Assembly (NCBI GenBank): GCA_038501785.1
Contig: JBAMJR010000009.1
Coordinates: forward strand, 6,825,001-6,889,000
DNA: 64,000 bases
Source of the DNA: Myoxocephalus aenaeus
Lineage: Eukaryota; Chordata; Actinopteri; Perciformes; Cottidae
Direction of reading: 5' to 3'
Positions 46,700 to 59,488 of this stretch are shown one piece after another. The position numbers were made by a program, and so were the translations under genes. Below the pieces are notes generated by a model that did not search any database, was not told the origin of the DNA, and worked only from the letters and a program-made list of their open reading frames with translations. Position 1 is the stretch's first letter; each line of letters opens with the position of its first letter.

Positions 46700-49425
46700 T
46701 TATAAATGTCTTGTCGAGTTTGAGGTAATGTGTAACCTGTATAAACTGAAAACAAAATGATTGAAAGAAAGAAGTAGAGGAAAAAGCAGGGCCTACAAGA
46801 GCTCTCACGACTGCAACACAAATTAACGGAGTAGCACATTAGAGTTCCGACTGCACGGTTCGACACATTTTCTGGGAAACAAACTACCACGGCAACAATT
46901 CCTCGTCCCAAAGGCGTCGTGCCAAAAAACATCAAGATCACCACTTATAAATGTGGCTTCTGCGGAAGCCTGAACAATAACACATGCAGCACAACACAAG
47001 TAAATCAAACAGGAACCGTTCTCGCTTCCACTGTCTTGAGTTACAGCTTTTGAGATGTAAGAACATCTGTTGACTGCCACCGGTGCTTACAACTCCATCC
47101 GCGTTTCCGTTTCAAGGTGGGCCTGCAGTGCGATGCAATATTTATTGAACCTTATGCTCCCGTTGTCTCGCCCTCCTCAAGGACGGAGGCGGAGATGTTT
47201 GGGTGCGTATACGGGCAGGAAGGCTGCGAGCGCCTCGCTAATGATCCGGCCGGGCTGATGGGAGCCTCGGGGCGCTCGCAGGCTGTTGCAGTAAAAACCC
47301 GTAACGGGACGGTCACCAGTTACTGTCACTAATGAGGCCATGTTGTCCAGGGACAATGGAATGGGAGAACAAAGAAAGAGAGACTGGCGTGAAGAGGTAG
47401 AAGTAGACAAATAAAGATATCAGCGGGAGTGTCAGGTGATTCAAAAAGCGTGGCTAAATGATATGATGGAAAGGAAATCATGAGAGAGCAAGTGGATTCT
47501 TCATTTACAATAATGCAACACGATTGCATGTTTCATCAGATCCTTTCTGTTAAAAAGTCTCAACCCCAATGACATCACCGGGGTTATTTTCTCCGACTCT
47601 ACAGAGCTTTAGAGCCACAGAAGACGTTTTACAAACTGCCGTCTACTTTTATTTTGACAAAGAACATCTCAGCTCAACCACCTCTCTCTTTTGATTCCAA
47701 TTTTCTTGCGCTGCGATGCTGATGCGAAAAGCGCGCTCCACTAAGAAAACTCGCACTTCCAATCAAATCAAACGCGCCTTAAGCCAACAGCCAGCCACCA
47801 GGGGGCGATCTTGTTTCGGATTCTCTTCTGGGGCGCCGCCATGTAGCTGTGTGTGCGCCATACGGCTGCAGCTGATGATAAACTTTTCTAAATGTCATGA
47901 TGGCAGTCCAGGGTAGAGGATTAATATCCTGGATATTACTCGTTTCGCCCGTCTGCTCTCTCTGGGCGATTCAACTCGGCAGGTCAGGGCATTTTCCTCC
48001 AAGTGCGCCGTGACCGGCAATAGTGGGCTGGAAAGGCTCGTGGGTGAAAGTGGCTCGTCCCTCCGGCCATCTGTTTAGCCATACTTTGTGGATGTGACTT
48101 TTTTTGCCGCCATCCTATTTATACAGCCAATGTAGCAACACACTACATTGTTCATTCAGAATCTTCATTTTGCTCTCAAAGTGCACCAGATTATTGCATT
48201 TCACTTTAAAATGTTCAAAATTAGGGGTGAATATTCCTGCATACCTACACATCGCAATATATAGTGCAAAAAATGTTTTGCCCAATGTGGTGCAACTCTA
48301 ATTTGTGCATCATTGGGAATGTAGCACAACATTTGTGAAAGCGGTGCTCTGTTTATTTAAATGTGAGAGTGCAATAAAACATGTTGCCCTGCTTGATCGG
48401 TTGATGGAGTTTGCGTGAACCGCAGTGGAACTTGAGTGAAGATATTAAGGTCAAGGATGGATGGATGGAGCATGCACTACAAACAGCCAGGATGCTGCAG
48501 CCTCTCTGCAGGATGTTGACTGCTTGCTCCAATCGCTCGGTTAACCTTTAATGTCATTTATTAGGGAAAAATGCAAGACAAACATTCCTCAAAGCAAATT
48601 GACGTCAGGAAGCTGGACCCTAAAACAATCCATATGAACATCTGTATCCATTTGTTTTCTTGGTCAGGCAAAAAATAAATAATTTCTTCTGGGTATGATT
48701 AATCCTAAAAATCCCGACAACAGCGGGCCTTTCCATTGTCCAACATCCTGACCCTGAGGGCCGTTCGGTCCTAAAACCTGCGAGCAGCTGGGGCAGGCGC
48801 TGCATCACTGTCATTCTCAAATGAGAGCAAAAGTAATTGAGCTTGATTAACCTGGCCCTTCGCCACGTCATTAGATTGATAGATGGAAGTGGCAGATCAG
48901 ACAGGAGAAGGCGGGCAGCACTTAAGTCCTAAAGCAAGGTCGTTCTCTCCACGTGTCTCGCTCGTTTGCAGTGTTTGTTTCCACCTGCCTTGGCGCGTGA
49001 CTCGCAATGTCAATTGCATGAACGAGGGGGGCGACATTCCACTTTCCCCGGGTGACCATCTACTTGATGGCTGCATTGTAAATGCAAATTGGAAACAGGA
49101 GACCATGAATCACCATGCATCTACTATGTCCCCGCTGTATGGATGGCTGCAGTCGCTATCTGTTTCAGTGCCAAGAAAGCTGCTCCGTCAATCCTTTTAT
49201 CACATTTATTCTGCGCTATCTGATGAGGCGACCGCTGAAAGCAAGTCAAATGCATCTGGGGGAGAAAAAATAATAATAAAAAAGAACAAACAATGCAAGC
49301 AGATAAAAATAAGACGTCCAAGTGGATAGCTTAATTCTCACAGTGAAGCCATCGTCACTGTCATCTTAATCTGCACTGTTACTCTCCAGAAGTTCTGAGT
49401 TTGTTAAATGTTCAGTTCAGCGCCT
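46700..49425. other. Gene-free stretch with possible regulatory blocks
   Basis: No coding exon is supported. Balanced-composition blocks at 46980-47330, 47560-48060 and 48660-49320 look like slowly evolving noncoding DNA, judged only by composition and lack of repeats. A GGAT run lies at 48456-48470. Confidence 0.35.
47795..47810 (+). promoter_or_regulatory. CTCF-like site
   Basis: CCACCAGGGGGCGATC fits the CTCF core consensus closely. A GCCGCCAT (YY1-like) lies 25 bases downstream. No transcription unit is visible nearby, so an insulator or loop anchor is possible. Confidence 0.45.
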
Positions 49426-49429
49426 GCAT

Positions 49430-49600
49430 TTATATCGACTCGATAAAGTACCTATGGGTACATTACTGAAGTACAAATCTTAGGTACTTTAATTGAGTAT
49501 TTCCATTTCATGCAAATTTACAGTTCTACTCGACTATATTCTGGAAATATTGTACTTTTCACTCCCCTTCTTTCATCTGACAGCCATGTTGCTGCTAGCA
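49430..49600. mobile_element. Fragment of the teleost repeat also present at 12680-13000
   Basis: The words 'taggtactttaattgagtatttccatttcatgc' and 'ttctactcgactatattctgg' followed by 'aaatattgtacttttcact' mark the same repeat in the opposite orientation. Confidence 0.55.
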
Positions 49601-49784
49601 GCACAGTCCTGCTTGGCTAAATAACACAGCTAACAGCAGCGAAGGTTGCGTTTACTTACATTATGGTGCGTTCAAGCTCTATTCAGTAAAAATAAGCATT
49701 GGGTGAAAAATGTACGCTATCAGCATGTGCTAGAATTAAATATTGTATTCCCATATTGAATAAATGTTGTTTGAAGGACATGTT

Positions 49785-49920
49785 TTCACAGCATATCAAA
49801 TATATATTTGAGAGGGAATTGAGGCCTGTTTCACTTCCAAAAGCTGCTCTAAGCAGCTTATAATACATAATTAAAACTACTAATGCCAAGATGTTTCTCT
49901 TTTTAGTCAAAGCAAAAATC
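49785..49920. repeat. Interspersed repeat, copy B
   Basis: It matches 20380-20510 ('gttttcacagca ... ctaagcagcttataatacataattaaaact'). Same orientation, moderate divergence. Confidence 0.75.
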
Positions 49921-52900
49921 TGAAATCCATCTTCGTCAGAAAGCAGCAGTTTCTGCATTTAGACCTTTGTGTTCTGGTGTGTGTGACACCAAACAATCTC
50001 TTGATAAACTCATCGACCACTTTCAGGAAGTCCAAGGAAGTCTCCCCCCAGAGGAACGTTTACCCATGGAGCGCGCCCAAATATCTGCCAAGATAGGAAT
50101 ACCTTCTGAGAACAAATATGTCACTGAGGGTCTTTGTTAGGACTGATTTCCTATTCTCAGACAACCGTGGCTTTTCAAACCTTGGTCACCTCGCATCTAA
50201 CCCTCTTTTTTCTCTGCAAATCTCAGCAAGCGGTTCCTCTCCTGTTTAGAGCTGTGTGTGCTTTCTTTCAGGGTTGTGCCACCTGACAGTATACAACCTG
50301 ACACCTCCTTTGAGTGTGGATTTGTGTGCGGTACTCAATCTCAAGAGGTGCTTTGGGATGCACTGAGCGGGCCGAGTCTGGAGGTCCGAGTGGAGAATTT
50401 AAATCAAAATGCACACGTGAGGTAATTGGTCTGTGAACATCTCCAGCGGTCGAGGATCCTCCGCTGTGAGGGGACCTCCATTAGGCTTCGACCAGGGAGT
50501 ACGTCGTTACTGCCTTTCATGATGTGCGTGCGTGGGCCGCGTTGTTCGGTGCTTATGGTCTTCGCGTGGGAAGATTTTTTGGGAGAAGGAGATTACACCG
50601 ATCTAATTAATTACCGTTGTAAAAAACAGCAAACATCATTAAAGCTTAATTCGATTAGAGCTCCTCATTCCACCAGTATTCATTAGCAGACAAGAGCGGG
50701 AAACGGGAGGCGCCGGGGGAGAGAAAGTCTACGCCCACACCCACACACAAGCGCTCTAAACTGAGTGTGCAGAATTCAGATCAGTGGTCTGCTGTTATAT
50801 GATAACACATTTGCAGGTTTTATGCAATTCTATGAAGGAGACATATCAGTGATATATGAGGATTCTGGGAGATCTTTGTGGAGGCGATCCCAGCATGCAA
50901 TAGATGAAAGGCAGAGAAATAGGCAGCGCTGGTCACTAGTGGGTCGCACTGGTATTTCTTCTCAGAGAATGTTTCTCAACTTGTGGCATTCAAGATTTTT
51001 AAATAAAGAAAAGGTGTCACCTTTAACATGTATTCTTGCTCCATCACATAATGCTGCTTCCCTTCCGCTTTGCACTCCTATTTCAAAAAGCAAATCCACC
51101 ACTCGACTCTGTATTTCCATTGTAGTTGAGTTTGACAGTTGTGTCTTTTGGAGACAAAATGCTCGTAAAGCCTACGGGCGAGCTGCCATGCACTGTCAAT
51201 GGCAGCAGTTTTGATTCCATGGTCAATTGCGGCCCAACGTTGGGAATAGCTCAAATTTTGGTTGCTAAAGAACCCCATCGGCCCATCAGCGAACCGCGTC
51301 CTGAGACTCCCGGGACACGTCGACTCATGGCAGGAAGTGCTGGACAAGAAGTTTCTTCAAGCCGCCGGGAACAGATGAACACGCCTCCCGGCTGCAGAGA
51401 GAAGATGCCATTATGGCTGTTGTGTATCCTTTGTTATAACCTGTGTGTTGATTTATGTATAATTATGTAGGTGGAAAAGGCATTCTGCTTCAACTGACGT
51501 GACTGATGTCACAATTTGACATTTTGGAGTCAAATGTGTAAATGGGATTGGTAGATGAGATGTGATCACTGATTTTCAGATTGTAATCAAACATACTGTC
51601 CAACATGTTTGAGTGTAACTTGACTGATGATTTTAATCATTGTGAAGGAGGACAGCCTATTATCTAAAACACTATTTGATGGTAAAACTGAAAGTAAAGC
51701 TAAAGCATTCGTCTTCGTTTTCTCTCCCAAAATAACTTGTGATTTTGTTTAAAACCCGTCTGATTCATGTTTCATGACTATAACTGATAGGAAAGATGGC
51801 CACTAAAATGAGAATTTTCATTCAAGTGTAATGTAGAAATGGCCCTTTCTGCCTCCTCTACAATAGGTTTACCTTGTCCTGTTTGGCTGACAGCTCTGCA
51901 TTCAAAGCTTAGCGTAGGTCAGCTGTTTGGTGCAACGCGAAAAGAGAAGTCTTTGACAAGGCCCAACACCAGTATTCGCTTGTAACATACAGTAGATGCA
52001 GGCTTATTTTAAATACAAAGTACACCACGGTGTTAAAAGGGTGGTTTTCTTTTTCGGTTGCACATTACTCTCCTATTACGTTGGTAAAGCGCCAAAGGGA
52101 CGGTTCTTTGGCGAGGGGTGGCTGATCATTTTCACGCTACAAATAAGAAAAGATGACTTTTCTCCACGATCTTACGATGCGTCGAAGATATTGTTCAGGA
52201 CCAACAAAACCACTTTCACCAACGGAACTGGTTCCGTCATGTAGACATCTGCTCTGATTGGCAACTTGGTGAGATCTTCAGAGCACAGCGCTCCTGCTCC
52301 TTCAGAGGAGACCACAAAAGAGACCGATATCCGTAGACAAACCCTGCAAGAATCAAAAGTCTCATCAGCCGACCAATACAATATTCTAGTTTGCCACTGA
52401 TAAACTCAGCAGTAGAATACTTTTGTTTAAGGTCACACTGGATTGCGCTCATTTGGGGGCCCGTCTGTCCTCTTGAGGGACTCTGAAAAAGGTCGGGCGG
52501 AGACAAGGCCTGCACCCCAGGTATATTGCTTTTGTGTGGTTAACTTCTATCTCATCAGACTTTTATCACTTAATCCATCTACTTGACCTTTGGCGGCGTC
52601 TTCAAAACTATTTCTTTTAACAGATTTTTTTGCATCGAGCCCCGTCGGATCCCCGAGGACAGTGCGGGCCGCTTCTGAATGATTAGTGCCCCGCTTTGTT
52701 CTGCCTGAATGGGGATTGTGAGAAAAGCTTTTTTTTTTCTTCAGCTGGAGATCGGTGGAGGGGAGAGACACTGACAATGCCACAGGAATAATCTCACACC
52801 CCGTAGTCATATCTCACCGGCTGCTGACAATAAAAAAGAGAGAGTCTTTCAGGGTATGATTCATTACTGGAAGAGTGGAATGCAGATTGCCTGCAAGGTT

Positions 52901-53340
52901 CTCCTATTTACGTCAATACGGTGAAATGCAAAGAAGGTGCAAGCAAGCCTCATTCTTTCAACCTTTTGTCTCTCTTTACACATCAGTGAGACTAATAATC
53001 ACAAGGTGTCACAGCGCTGTATTTCTCTCAGCTAGCTAAATCACATAAATGTATATAAAAAAGCATCTACTGCGACCGAATACAAATCACACCAACAGGG
53101 TGACAATTTCCCCCTTTTGGTCCATTATGTATCCAATCTGTAGTGATGGAGCAGAGTGGCCACTCCTCACGTCCATCTGGTCAAGTGTTGGGATTGTCCG
53201 AGGGACGAGATCGTCCAAGTTAAGAGGCGTTTCTGACACCAAGGAGTGGCAAAAGGGGGAAAGCGATCCCAATGTGATGATTTCAATTATTTCCTTTTAG
53301 GTTCTTAGAGGCACACCAGGCTTTCAACTCACTCCAACCC
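49921..53340. other. Gene-free stretch with homeodomain-type motif clusters
   Basis: No exon is supported. At 50580-50700 TAATTAATTA (50604-50613), TTAATTCGATTAG and TATTCATTAGC occur within 100 bases, a typical look for a developmental enhancer. The blocks 51150-51420 and 52550-52800 give open frames without family features. Confidence 0.35.
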
Positions 53341-53349
53341 ATCTGCACC

Positions 53350-53635
53350 ATAGGGCTCAGTGGTGAGCAGGGTCATCCTTCAATCAGAGGATCGGCGGCT
53401 CGATCCCCGGCTCCGCTAGCCCATGTCGTTGTGTCCTTGAGCAAGACACTTGACCCTAAATTGCTCCCATAGCTGCGCCTACGGTGTATGAATGGTTGAT
53501 AATCCTGATTGCATGGTAGCTTCTCTCATCAGCGGGTGAATGGGTGAATGATGTCATGTAGTGTTAAAGCGCTTTGAGTGGTCGGAAGACTAGAAAAGCG
53601 CTATACAAGTACGGGACCATTACCATCATTATTTA
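53350..53635 (+). mobile_element. tRNA-derived SINE with LINE-like tail
   Basis: An A-box-like GGGCTCAGTGGTGAGCAGGG (53353-53372) and a B-box-like GGCTCGATCCCC (53397-53408) are followed by the very common teleost tail words 'gcaagacacttgaccc', 'gtgaatgggtgaatgatg', 'aaagcgctttgagtgg' and 'aaaagcgctatac'. Confidence 0.75.
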
Positions 53636-53639
53636 GAAG

Positions 53640-55020
53640 CTCGAGGCAACAGATTTTTCACGGTCGACATTGTGTCTGTGACATTCTGCCACGGGAGTCT
53701 CTTGACAATGTTTCCTCAGTTTATTTTTATTTATTTTTTTCTAACCCTAAATAGTAGTTTTGTTGCCTCATCCTAATCGCCACCATTTCACAGCATCAAC
53801 CACGTGCAAACCTTGAGCCCACCTACACCACTGCCCAGGCTTCTGCCCAAGCGGCAAAATATGAGGACGAGGGGTGAGATCACATTGTAATACAAAACTC
53901 CAGCGGCGAGAGAGGGAAGTACGAGCCTGGCTGCAATGCATCCTCATGGTAAAGCAAGCGGTCAAGGCACAACTTGCATGTGCTTTGCACATCAGGCTAA
54001 AGATTACAACACTGGACCTCATGCAGTACATTTTTTTTGTTATTGTAAAGGCATCATTATGCTTGAAGTATTTGTCGAATCGTCAACCAGCGTCTGAAAA
54101 GATTAACATTAATTATGGGTTGTCTGACAAATCTAAATCTAACATTTTCTCCCCTTTTTTGGTCTCTCTGGCCGCTGCCTGCTGTGGAAGACAATAAGGG
54201 CAATGAGAACGGTGGGACTGAACCAAAACAGTGAAGTTATGGGCTGTAAAACCAAAACAATGAGCTCAAAGACACTAAAATGCTGCATAAAGCTGATAGA
54301 AGTCGCAGTCCTGTCGGGGGAGAATTCTCTGTGGGGCTTTTCACTATGCGCCATCCCTTTCAAATACTACATGAAAATATTGTTAAGTACAGCTTTGAGT
54401 CAAGAAGTTTTTTTTTTTCCTGACATTTAATTAACACCAGACAAACGGGTTCCACAGTTCTGGTTGGCTACTACATGTTGTAGTGAAGATTCTAAACATG
54501 AGAAAATGTATGAATGCAACACATTTTCTTTAGTGACTTTTTCCACTAACTAACAAATGTGTGGCCCATTGTCTTTGTCTAGACAAATTAACACAAACCC
54601 CTCCCGAATATCAGAACTCCTCCCTTCACACTCTCTGCGATTCTCTGCTGGCCAAGCTAGTCAAAGAGCTCTCTCATTAGTCAGCCAGCTGAGGTGTGCA
54701 ATATCTTTAGCAGGAACCCTGTGTCGACAGTGAACAGGCTGGAGAGTCCGAGAGCACTGGGCTGCTGCCAGTACGGCAGTCCATTTGGCAGCGGCCTGAG
54801 GAGTCGATAAGGCGTGCTGACTTCCCTTCTTCGTATTCCGATGTCAATGCCAGAGGAATATTTTATACGATGAATAATTGGTGGCATAGTGATTGGACGC
54901 GGAGGTGTTAATTCAATGTTTTAAGGCTAAATTGACAGTGTGAAAAGTGCTTTGTCCCATTGATTCGGACACTCGGTTGTTTGAAATAATAAATGGCGCG
55001 GCTGTCATCGAGTTGAAGAA
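53640..55020. other. Gene-free stretch
   Basis: No gene or clear repeat is seen. The block 54660-55020 is balanced in composition and could be conserved noncoding DNA. Confidence 0.35.
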
Positions 55021-55024
55021 CTAA

Positions 55025-55440
55025 CTAGAAGGGCACCGGGAGACCGCAGACCTTCGGTAAAAAACAATGCGCGTGTACGCCCTTGATTCGGATCTGCTGT
55101 GAAATTGAATGGGCTCCTCCTTTGCCAACACCCTTCCATGCAGTTTCATGAACGTTGGGCCAGTAGCTTGTACATAATCCCACAGACACACAATGAAACC
55201 GAACGGAATACATAACCTCTTTGGCAGAGGTAACTAGAAGGGACCTCCGCCAAGGCCATGCCCCGTCTCACAATGTTAAAGACAGTCCAAAATAAATTGT
55301 GTATTCGCCCTGTGATTCTCCAAAAAGTAAAGGGTTCTTACTTGGCCCATGTTACACTCTTTCATTGTGTTTCATGAACATTGAGCCAGTGTTTTTCTGT
55401 AAACCTGCTAAAACAGGCAAACAAACCAAAAAAAAAGAAT
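55025..55440 (+). mobile_element. Two adjacent fragments of one teleost retroposon-like repeat
   Basis: The first (55025-55255) has 'aactagaagggcaccgggag', 'cagtttcatgaacgttgg' and ends 'cataacctctttggcagagg'. The second (about 55240-55440) repeats 'gaagggacctccg' and 'gtttcatgaacattgagcc'. This pattern is familiar from fish genomes; the family name is not secure. Confidence 0.5.
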
Positions 55441-55444
55441 CCCC

Positions 55445-56625
55445 TACAACCTCCTCTCTGGATTTGTTTGTGTACGTCGTTATTTCTGTTTTTAACCTTG
55501 CCTTCAATTGCTCAACATTCTTTTGTGTTGGAATGTTCAGTACTCATGACAGAAAAGGTTGGACAAACTTAAAGGTGAATGGTTTCATCAAAGCCACTTG
55601 CCTTATGGCATCAAATAGATTGATGTGATATTCATTTATTCAATTTTGTCTCCTGTAGCAAGAATCTTACCCACGCTTTCCAGCGCCTGGAAGGAGTTTA
55701 AAGTCTGTGTGTAGTCAGATGAAGGCATTAATCAGAAGGTGGTGGTTCTATCCTAGAATGTGACATCTCGAGGTTATATCTGGGTTTGAAATCAGATGTT
55801 TGCCTGAAGCAGTGTGTAATTGCTAAGCTGTATCCCTCACTGTATGGAAGTGACTGGGATCATTGTTTTATGTGTGAGACAACATCAGGCTTGACGTAAG
55901 CATCGCTTTCTTAACTTTGTAAAAGAAAAAGTAACAAATAGATGTATCGATATGAATGTATTGAATTATTTACTATGAAAATAATAAATCATACATCAGC
56001 AACTTAATAAACTTAGCAGAAATATCTCCAAAATTAAACCTTTTTAGTGCAGCCACAAATTAGTAAAGCCTTATTCAGGATTTAATGTTCCACAATATAT
56101 CCTCGCTATATACATTTAGAAGTGATTTGAATAGATAACCTGCATTGTCACAATACCCAATCTTGCTATTTGAGTCAATATTGGCCCAATATCCGATATC
56201 AGTATTGATGCATCCCTAATCATTTGTTATTAAATAGATCTGCCAATATCCAAAAATGAAAATCTGCCTACTTATTATGTCAAAACAGTGTAACCTTGTG
56301 TGACTCAGACCTTTCTGAGTTGAGTCAGACATTATATATATTTTTTTAATCTGTTCTCTTTTTGGTTGGTTTTGAATTTAGACCTCTTCCTCAGAGACAC
56401 ATCCACCAAGTGCCTGCTGGGATGGACATGCCGACACAGAGTGGATGGATACATCCCTGTCCTTTGGAATAACAGCTGAGTCCCCACACTGGCGTCATCA
56501 CACCAACGCTCCCTGCTCCCTCACTGTCCCTCAAAGTAAAGAACAGCAGGCAGAAAGCTGAGCATTCAAAAATATATATTTGAAGTGCACAGAAAAGAAA
56601 GGTAGATGTCACAGTTGCATATAAT
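55445..56625. other. Gene-free AT-rich stretch
   Basis: No gene is supported. The region 55920-56340 is AT-rich with no coding signal. Confidence 0.4.
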
Positions 56626-56627
56626 TA

Positions 56628-56800
56628 AAATTCAATTCAGTTTATTTTATATAGCCCAACATCACAAATACAAATTTGCCTCGGAGGGCTTTACAATCTG
56701 TACACATAACGTCCCTGTCCCGGGACCTCACATCGGATCAGGAAAAAATGGTTCATGCATCATTGAATACACAGAAGGGTTGTCTAGAGGGGTTTTTCTG
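56628..56800 (+). mobile_element. Dispersed teleost repeat fragment
   Basis: The words TTCAATTCAGTTTATTTTAT, 'tagcccaacatcacaaatac', 'gcctcggagggctttacaat' and 'cctcacatcggatcagg' occur in this order in a very widespread fish repeat. A shorter piece lies at 21056. Confidence 0.6.
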
Positions 56801-57388
56801 GATGATCCGGTGTCTCAGTGAGCCATGCCAGTGACATGCACTATACCAGTGCCCTGGAACTGGTCTGATTTGTGCTCACTGATTACTGCTAACTGAAGGT
56901 CTCCGTCTCCCGAAGCTTCTCTCTGTTCCTGTCTCTGCTCACTTGACCATGTATCCTGCCATCCTCCAACCATCCACTCCATGCCCTCAGACTCTTTTAG
57001 CAGTCCTGGTCCCCTAATATACTTTCTCTTTCTCTTCCAGTCATCGTGCATTGTGTGCACCTGGGTCCTCTCCCTGTTACACACATCCACCGTGACACAT
57101 TTATGTTGAAGGCACGCCATTGTACAGCCTAAGAGAGTTGCTAATATATGTAGCTAATGAATATGATCATAATAAATATAAGTTGCTAATAAATCACTCC
57201 ATACTCACTACACAGTATGCTTCATTTACCATTTCCTTGTTATGGATGGAGGACATCCAGCCTGCATTAGTTTTCCTACAAAATATGTTTGGTACTGCAA
57301 ACTGGTAAACAAACATAAATTGTAGGACAAAGCTGAGGATAAGAATGCTACATCTTTTACATGTCAGCCACTTAACAACACCTAAACT

Positions 57389-57739
57389 AGGGTGACCAGA
57401 CGTCCTCTTTTTCCCGGACATGTCCTCTTTTCGAGACCTAAAAAAAGCGTCCGACAGGGATTCCAAAAACGTCCGCGATTTTGCTACGTCCGAGAACATA
57501 GTTATTACCCCCTTACAAGTTTTGAAAATGGCATCTCCCTCACGTTCCACCTTGTTGCGCAAGCTCTGACTGTAGAGAGAACTGTCATTGGTCGACCGAT
57601 CTCAACGTAAATGTAAGTTCACGGCATGCTACACACTACTGCTACCCCCCCCCCCCCCGGGACGAAGTGTCCTCCTCCTCCTCCTCTCCCCCCTGCAACG
57701 AAGTGTCCTCTTTTTCACAAACTCAAATCTGGTCACCCT
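57389..57739. mobile_element. Short inverted-repeat element, 351 bp
   Basis: The ends are AGGGTGACCAGA and TCTGGTCACCCT. The 9-bp direct repeat ACCTAAACT flanks it at 57380-57388 and 57740-57748; one end base is ambiguous, so an 8-bp hAT-type duplication is also possible. Inside are two 'gtcctcttttt' blocks, a C run (57645-57658) and a (TCC)n tract. Confidence 0.8.
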
Positions 57740-57899
57740 ACCTAAACTTGCTTTCACCTAGCAGTGCTGGAACGTGGCTGAGACTGAAACCAATACAAAG
57801 CACAGGTGTTCAGTGAGGGGAAAGGTCTGGTTTAAACCTGCATAAAGATGCAATGTTGGTTTGTGATCTGGCAGAGGAACACTGTAATGCAGTGGCGGG

Positions 57900-58245
57900 C
57901 CGTCAGGGCCTGCTAAGCCTTCTCTGCTGGCAACAAAATCACAAAGTTATAGCTATTTTATAATGTAATAGTTTGTCACAAATACACTACATGTATTATA
58001 ATTATTTTCCCTATTAGCTTATTTTCTCATTGACCAGCTCATGTCTTGTCTGTTCCTCCTGCCTGGTCTGTCTGCTTCCTTCTGCTCGCGGGCTGCTGCT
58101 TAAGCGCTCTTGTCCAATCAGATTTCATATTTTAGTAGAAAACATTTTGGGTATAACTCATGAGCAATAAGCATAAAAAAAAACAGAAACAGCCAAACAG
58201 CTGATCCACTGAAGGCGTAGGGAGAAAATCCACGGCCCGCCACTG
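57900..58245. mobile_element. hAT-like MITE, 346 bp, with 8-bp TSD
   Basis: The ends are CAGTGGCGGGCCGT and ACGGCCCGCCACTG. The duplication CTGTAATG is exact at 57892-57899 and 58246-58253. It shares the terminal CAGTGGCGG with the larger hAT copies, so it may use the same transposase (inference). Confidence 0.9.
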
Positions 58246-58709
58246 CTGTAATGTAATACATGTTGGGACCAGACATGTGGAAAATACACCCTGACAGATC
58301 CATATGTTAATGGTAAGCACTGTAATTAGGCATCTGGGGGTCTGGGCTGAGTTGTAAGTGTGTTGAAACCAAGGTTATCTGCCTTCATATTTGAGTTTGA
58401 TTGACACACTCGTACCAGTGGGGAGGTGCTACCGGACTCGGCAAGTGTAGTTTGCTAATTGGTGGAGGTTGTATCCACTGGTATGTTCCAGTCTCAGTGG
58501 CGGCTGGTGACATTTTTTTGTGGGGGGGCGCAGTTGGGCGGCGCGGTTTAAATAGCACTCCACAATGAGAAGAAAAGAGGTTTGGAGTAGAATATTCTAA
58601 AAAACAAAGCTTTATTTCAAGAAAACACAATGCTCAACACTGTCCAATAACAACTATCAACAAACTAACTTTGGGCATGAGAGGTTCAGAGCAGAATGGT
58701 TTAAGAAAC

Positions 58710-59015
58710 ATTCAATGTGGTGGCCAGAGCAACTTCAGTGAATACATTGACGTAGCATTCAAACTGGGGGCCCTGCAGTAAGGTGGCACTGGTGAGGTGG
58801 TCTTTGAAGGCAAAGCGTTCCCTGGTGTGTCCAAGTATGGTGTCACAAACCTACAGATAAATATAGAGAGAGAGACAGAGACAGTAAGATAAGTTGTGGG
58901 GAAATATCTACTACAAACAGGCTTCATACTACAGACAAAAAACTATGTTTTGTGTGTCTTGATGGCTCAGCAACATAGACAAAAGGCCAGGAGCCACCTT
59001 GATGGCTGTAGCTAT

Positions 59016-59093
<78 letters not shown>

Positions 59094-59488
59094 GGGTTGA
59101 ATTTGTTTTTTAGATAAAGTTATAGCCTGATATGACATCCACCCAAATCTAGCAATGTCCAACATGTGTTCTGCTGTGGGAAAGATAAAACATTAAACTC
59201 TAACACAGGCATCTACTGATTTTGACACTCACCTCTGCAGCAATCCTTCAAGCTCATCTTCCTTCACAGCCCGGCGCTTCCTCGGCTGCTTAGAGCCACT
59301 GCACACGGAGCCTCCAGCTAGCAGCTCCGGTTAGCATGTAGCTTGGTGCATGTAGCTTCACTGCTTTGCTGCTGAATATTTAAATCCGGACGTTCGGGTC
59401 CCAACTCTTTCAGCCTCTTCTTGTCAACATCTGATCGTGGATTGAAAGGTGTTTCGCGTAGAGATACCACAGAGTTTTCAGTCGCCAT
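58710..59488 (-). pseudogene. Second copy of the deleted hAT transposase remnant
   Basis: The first segment starts at the ATG near 59488 (minus strand; same N-terminus, with one Cys to Arg change, LRETPFNP). The frame breaks after QQQSSE because of a deletion relative to copy 1. Past that point the sequence reads KRRAVKEDELEGLLQR in the frame lost in copy 1. The last segment (58858 down to about 58710) again reads DTILGHTRERFAFKDHL. No catalytic core is present. Confidence 0.6.
59018..59092. repeat. (CA)n microsatellite inside hAT copy 2
   Basis: About 37 CA units at the position equivalent to 36570-36634. Confidence 0.95.

Noticed and set aside
48883..49329. 148-residue plus-strand open frame
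   Set aside because: Composition drifts along the frame and the end is Lys/Asn low complexity; no recognisable family.
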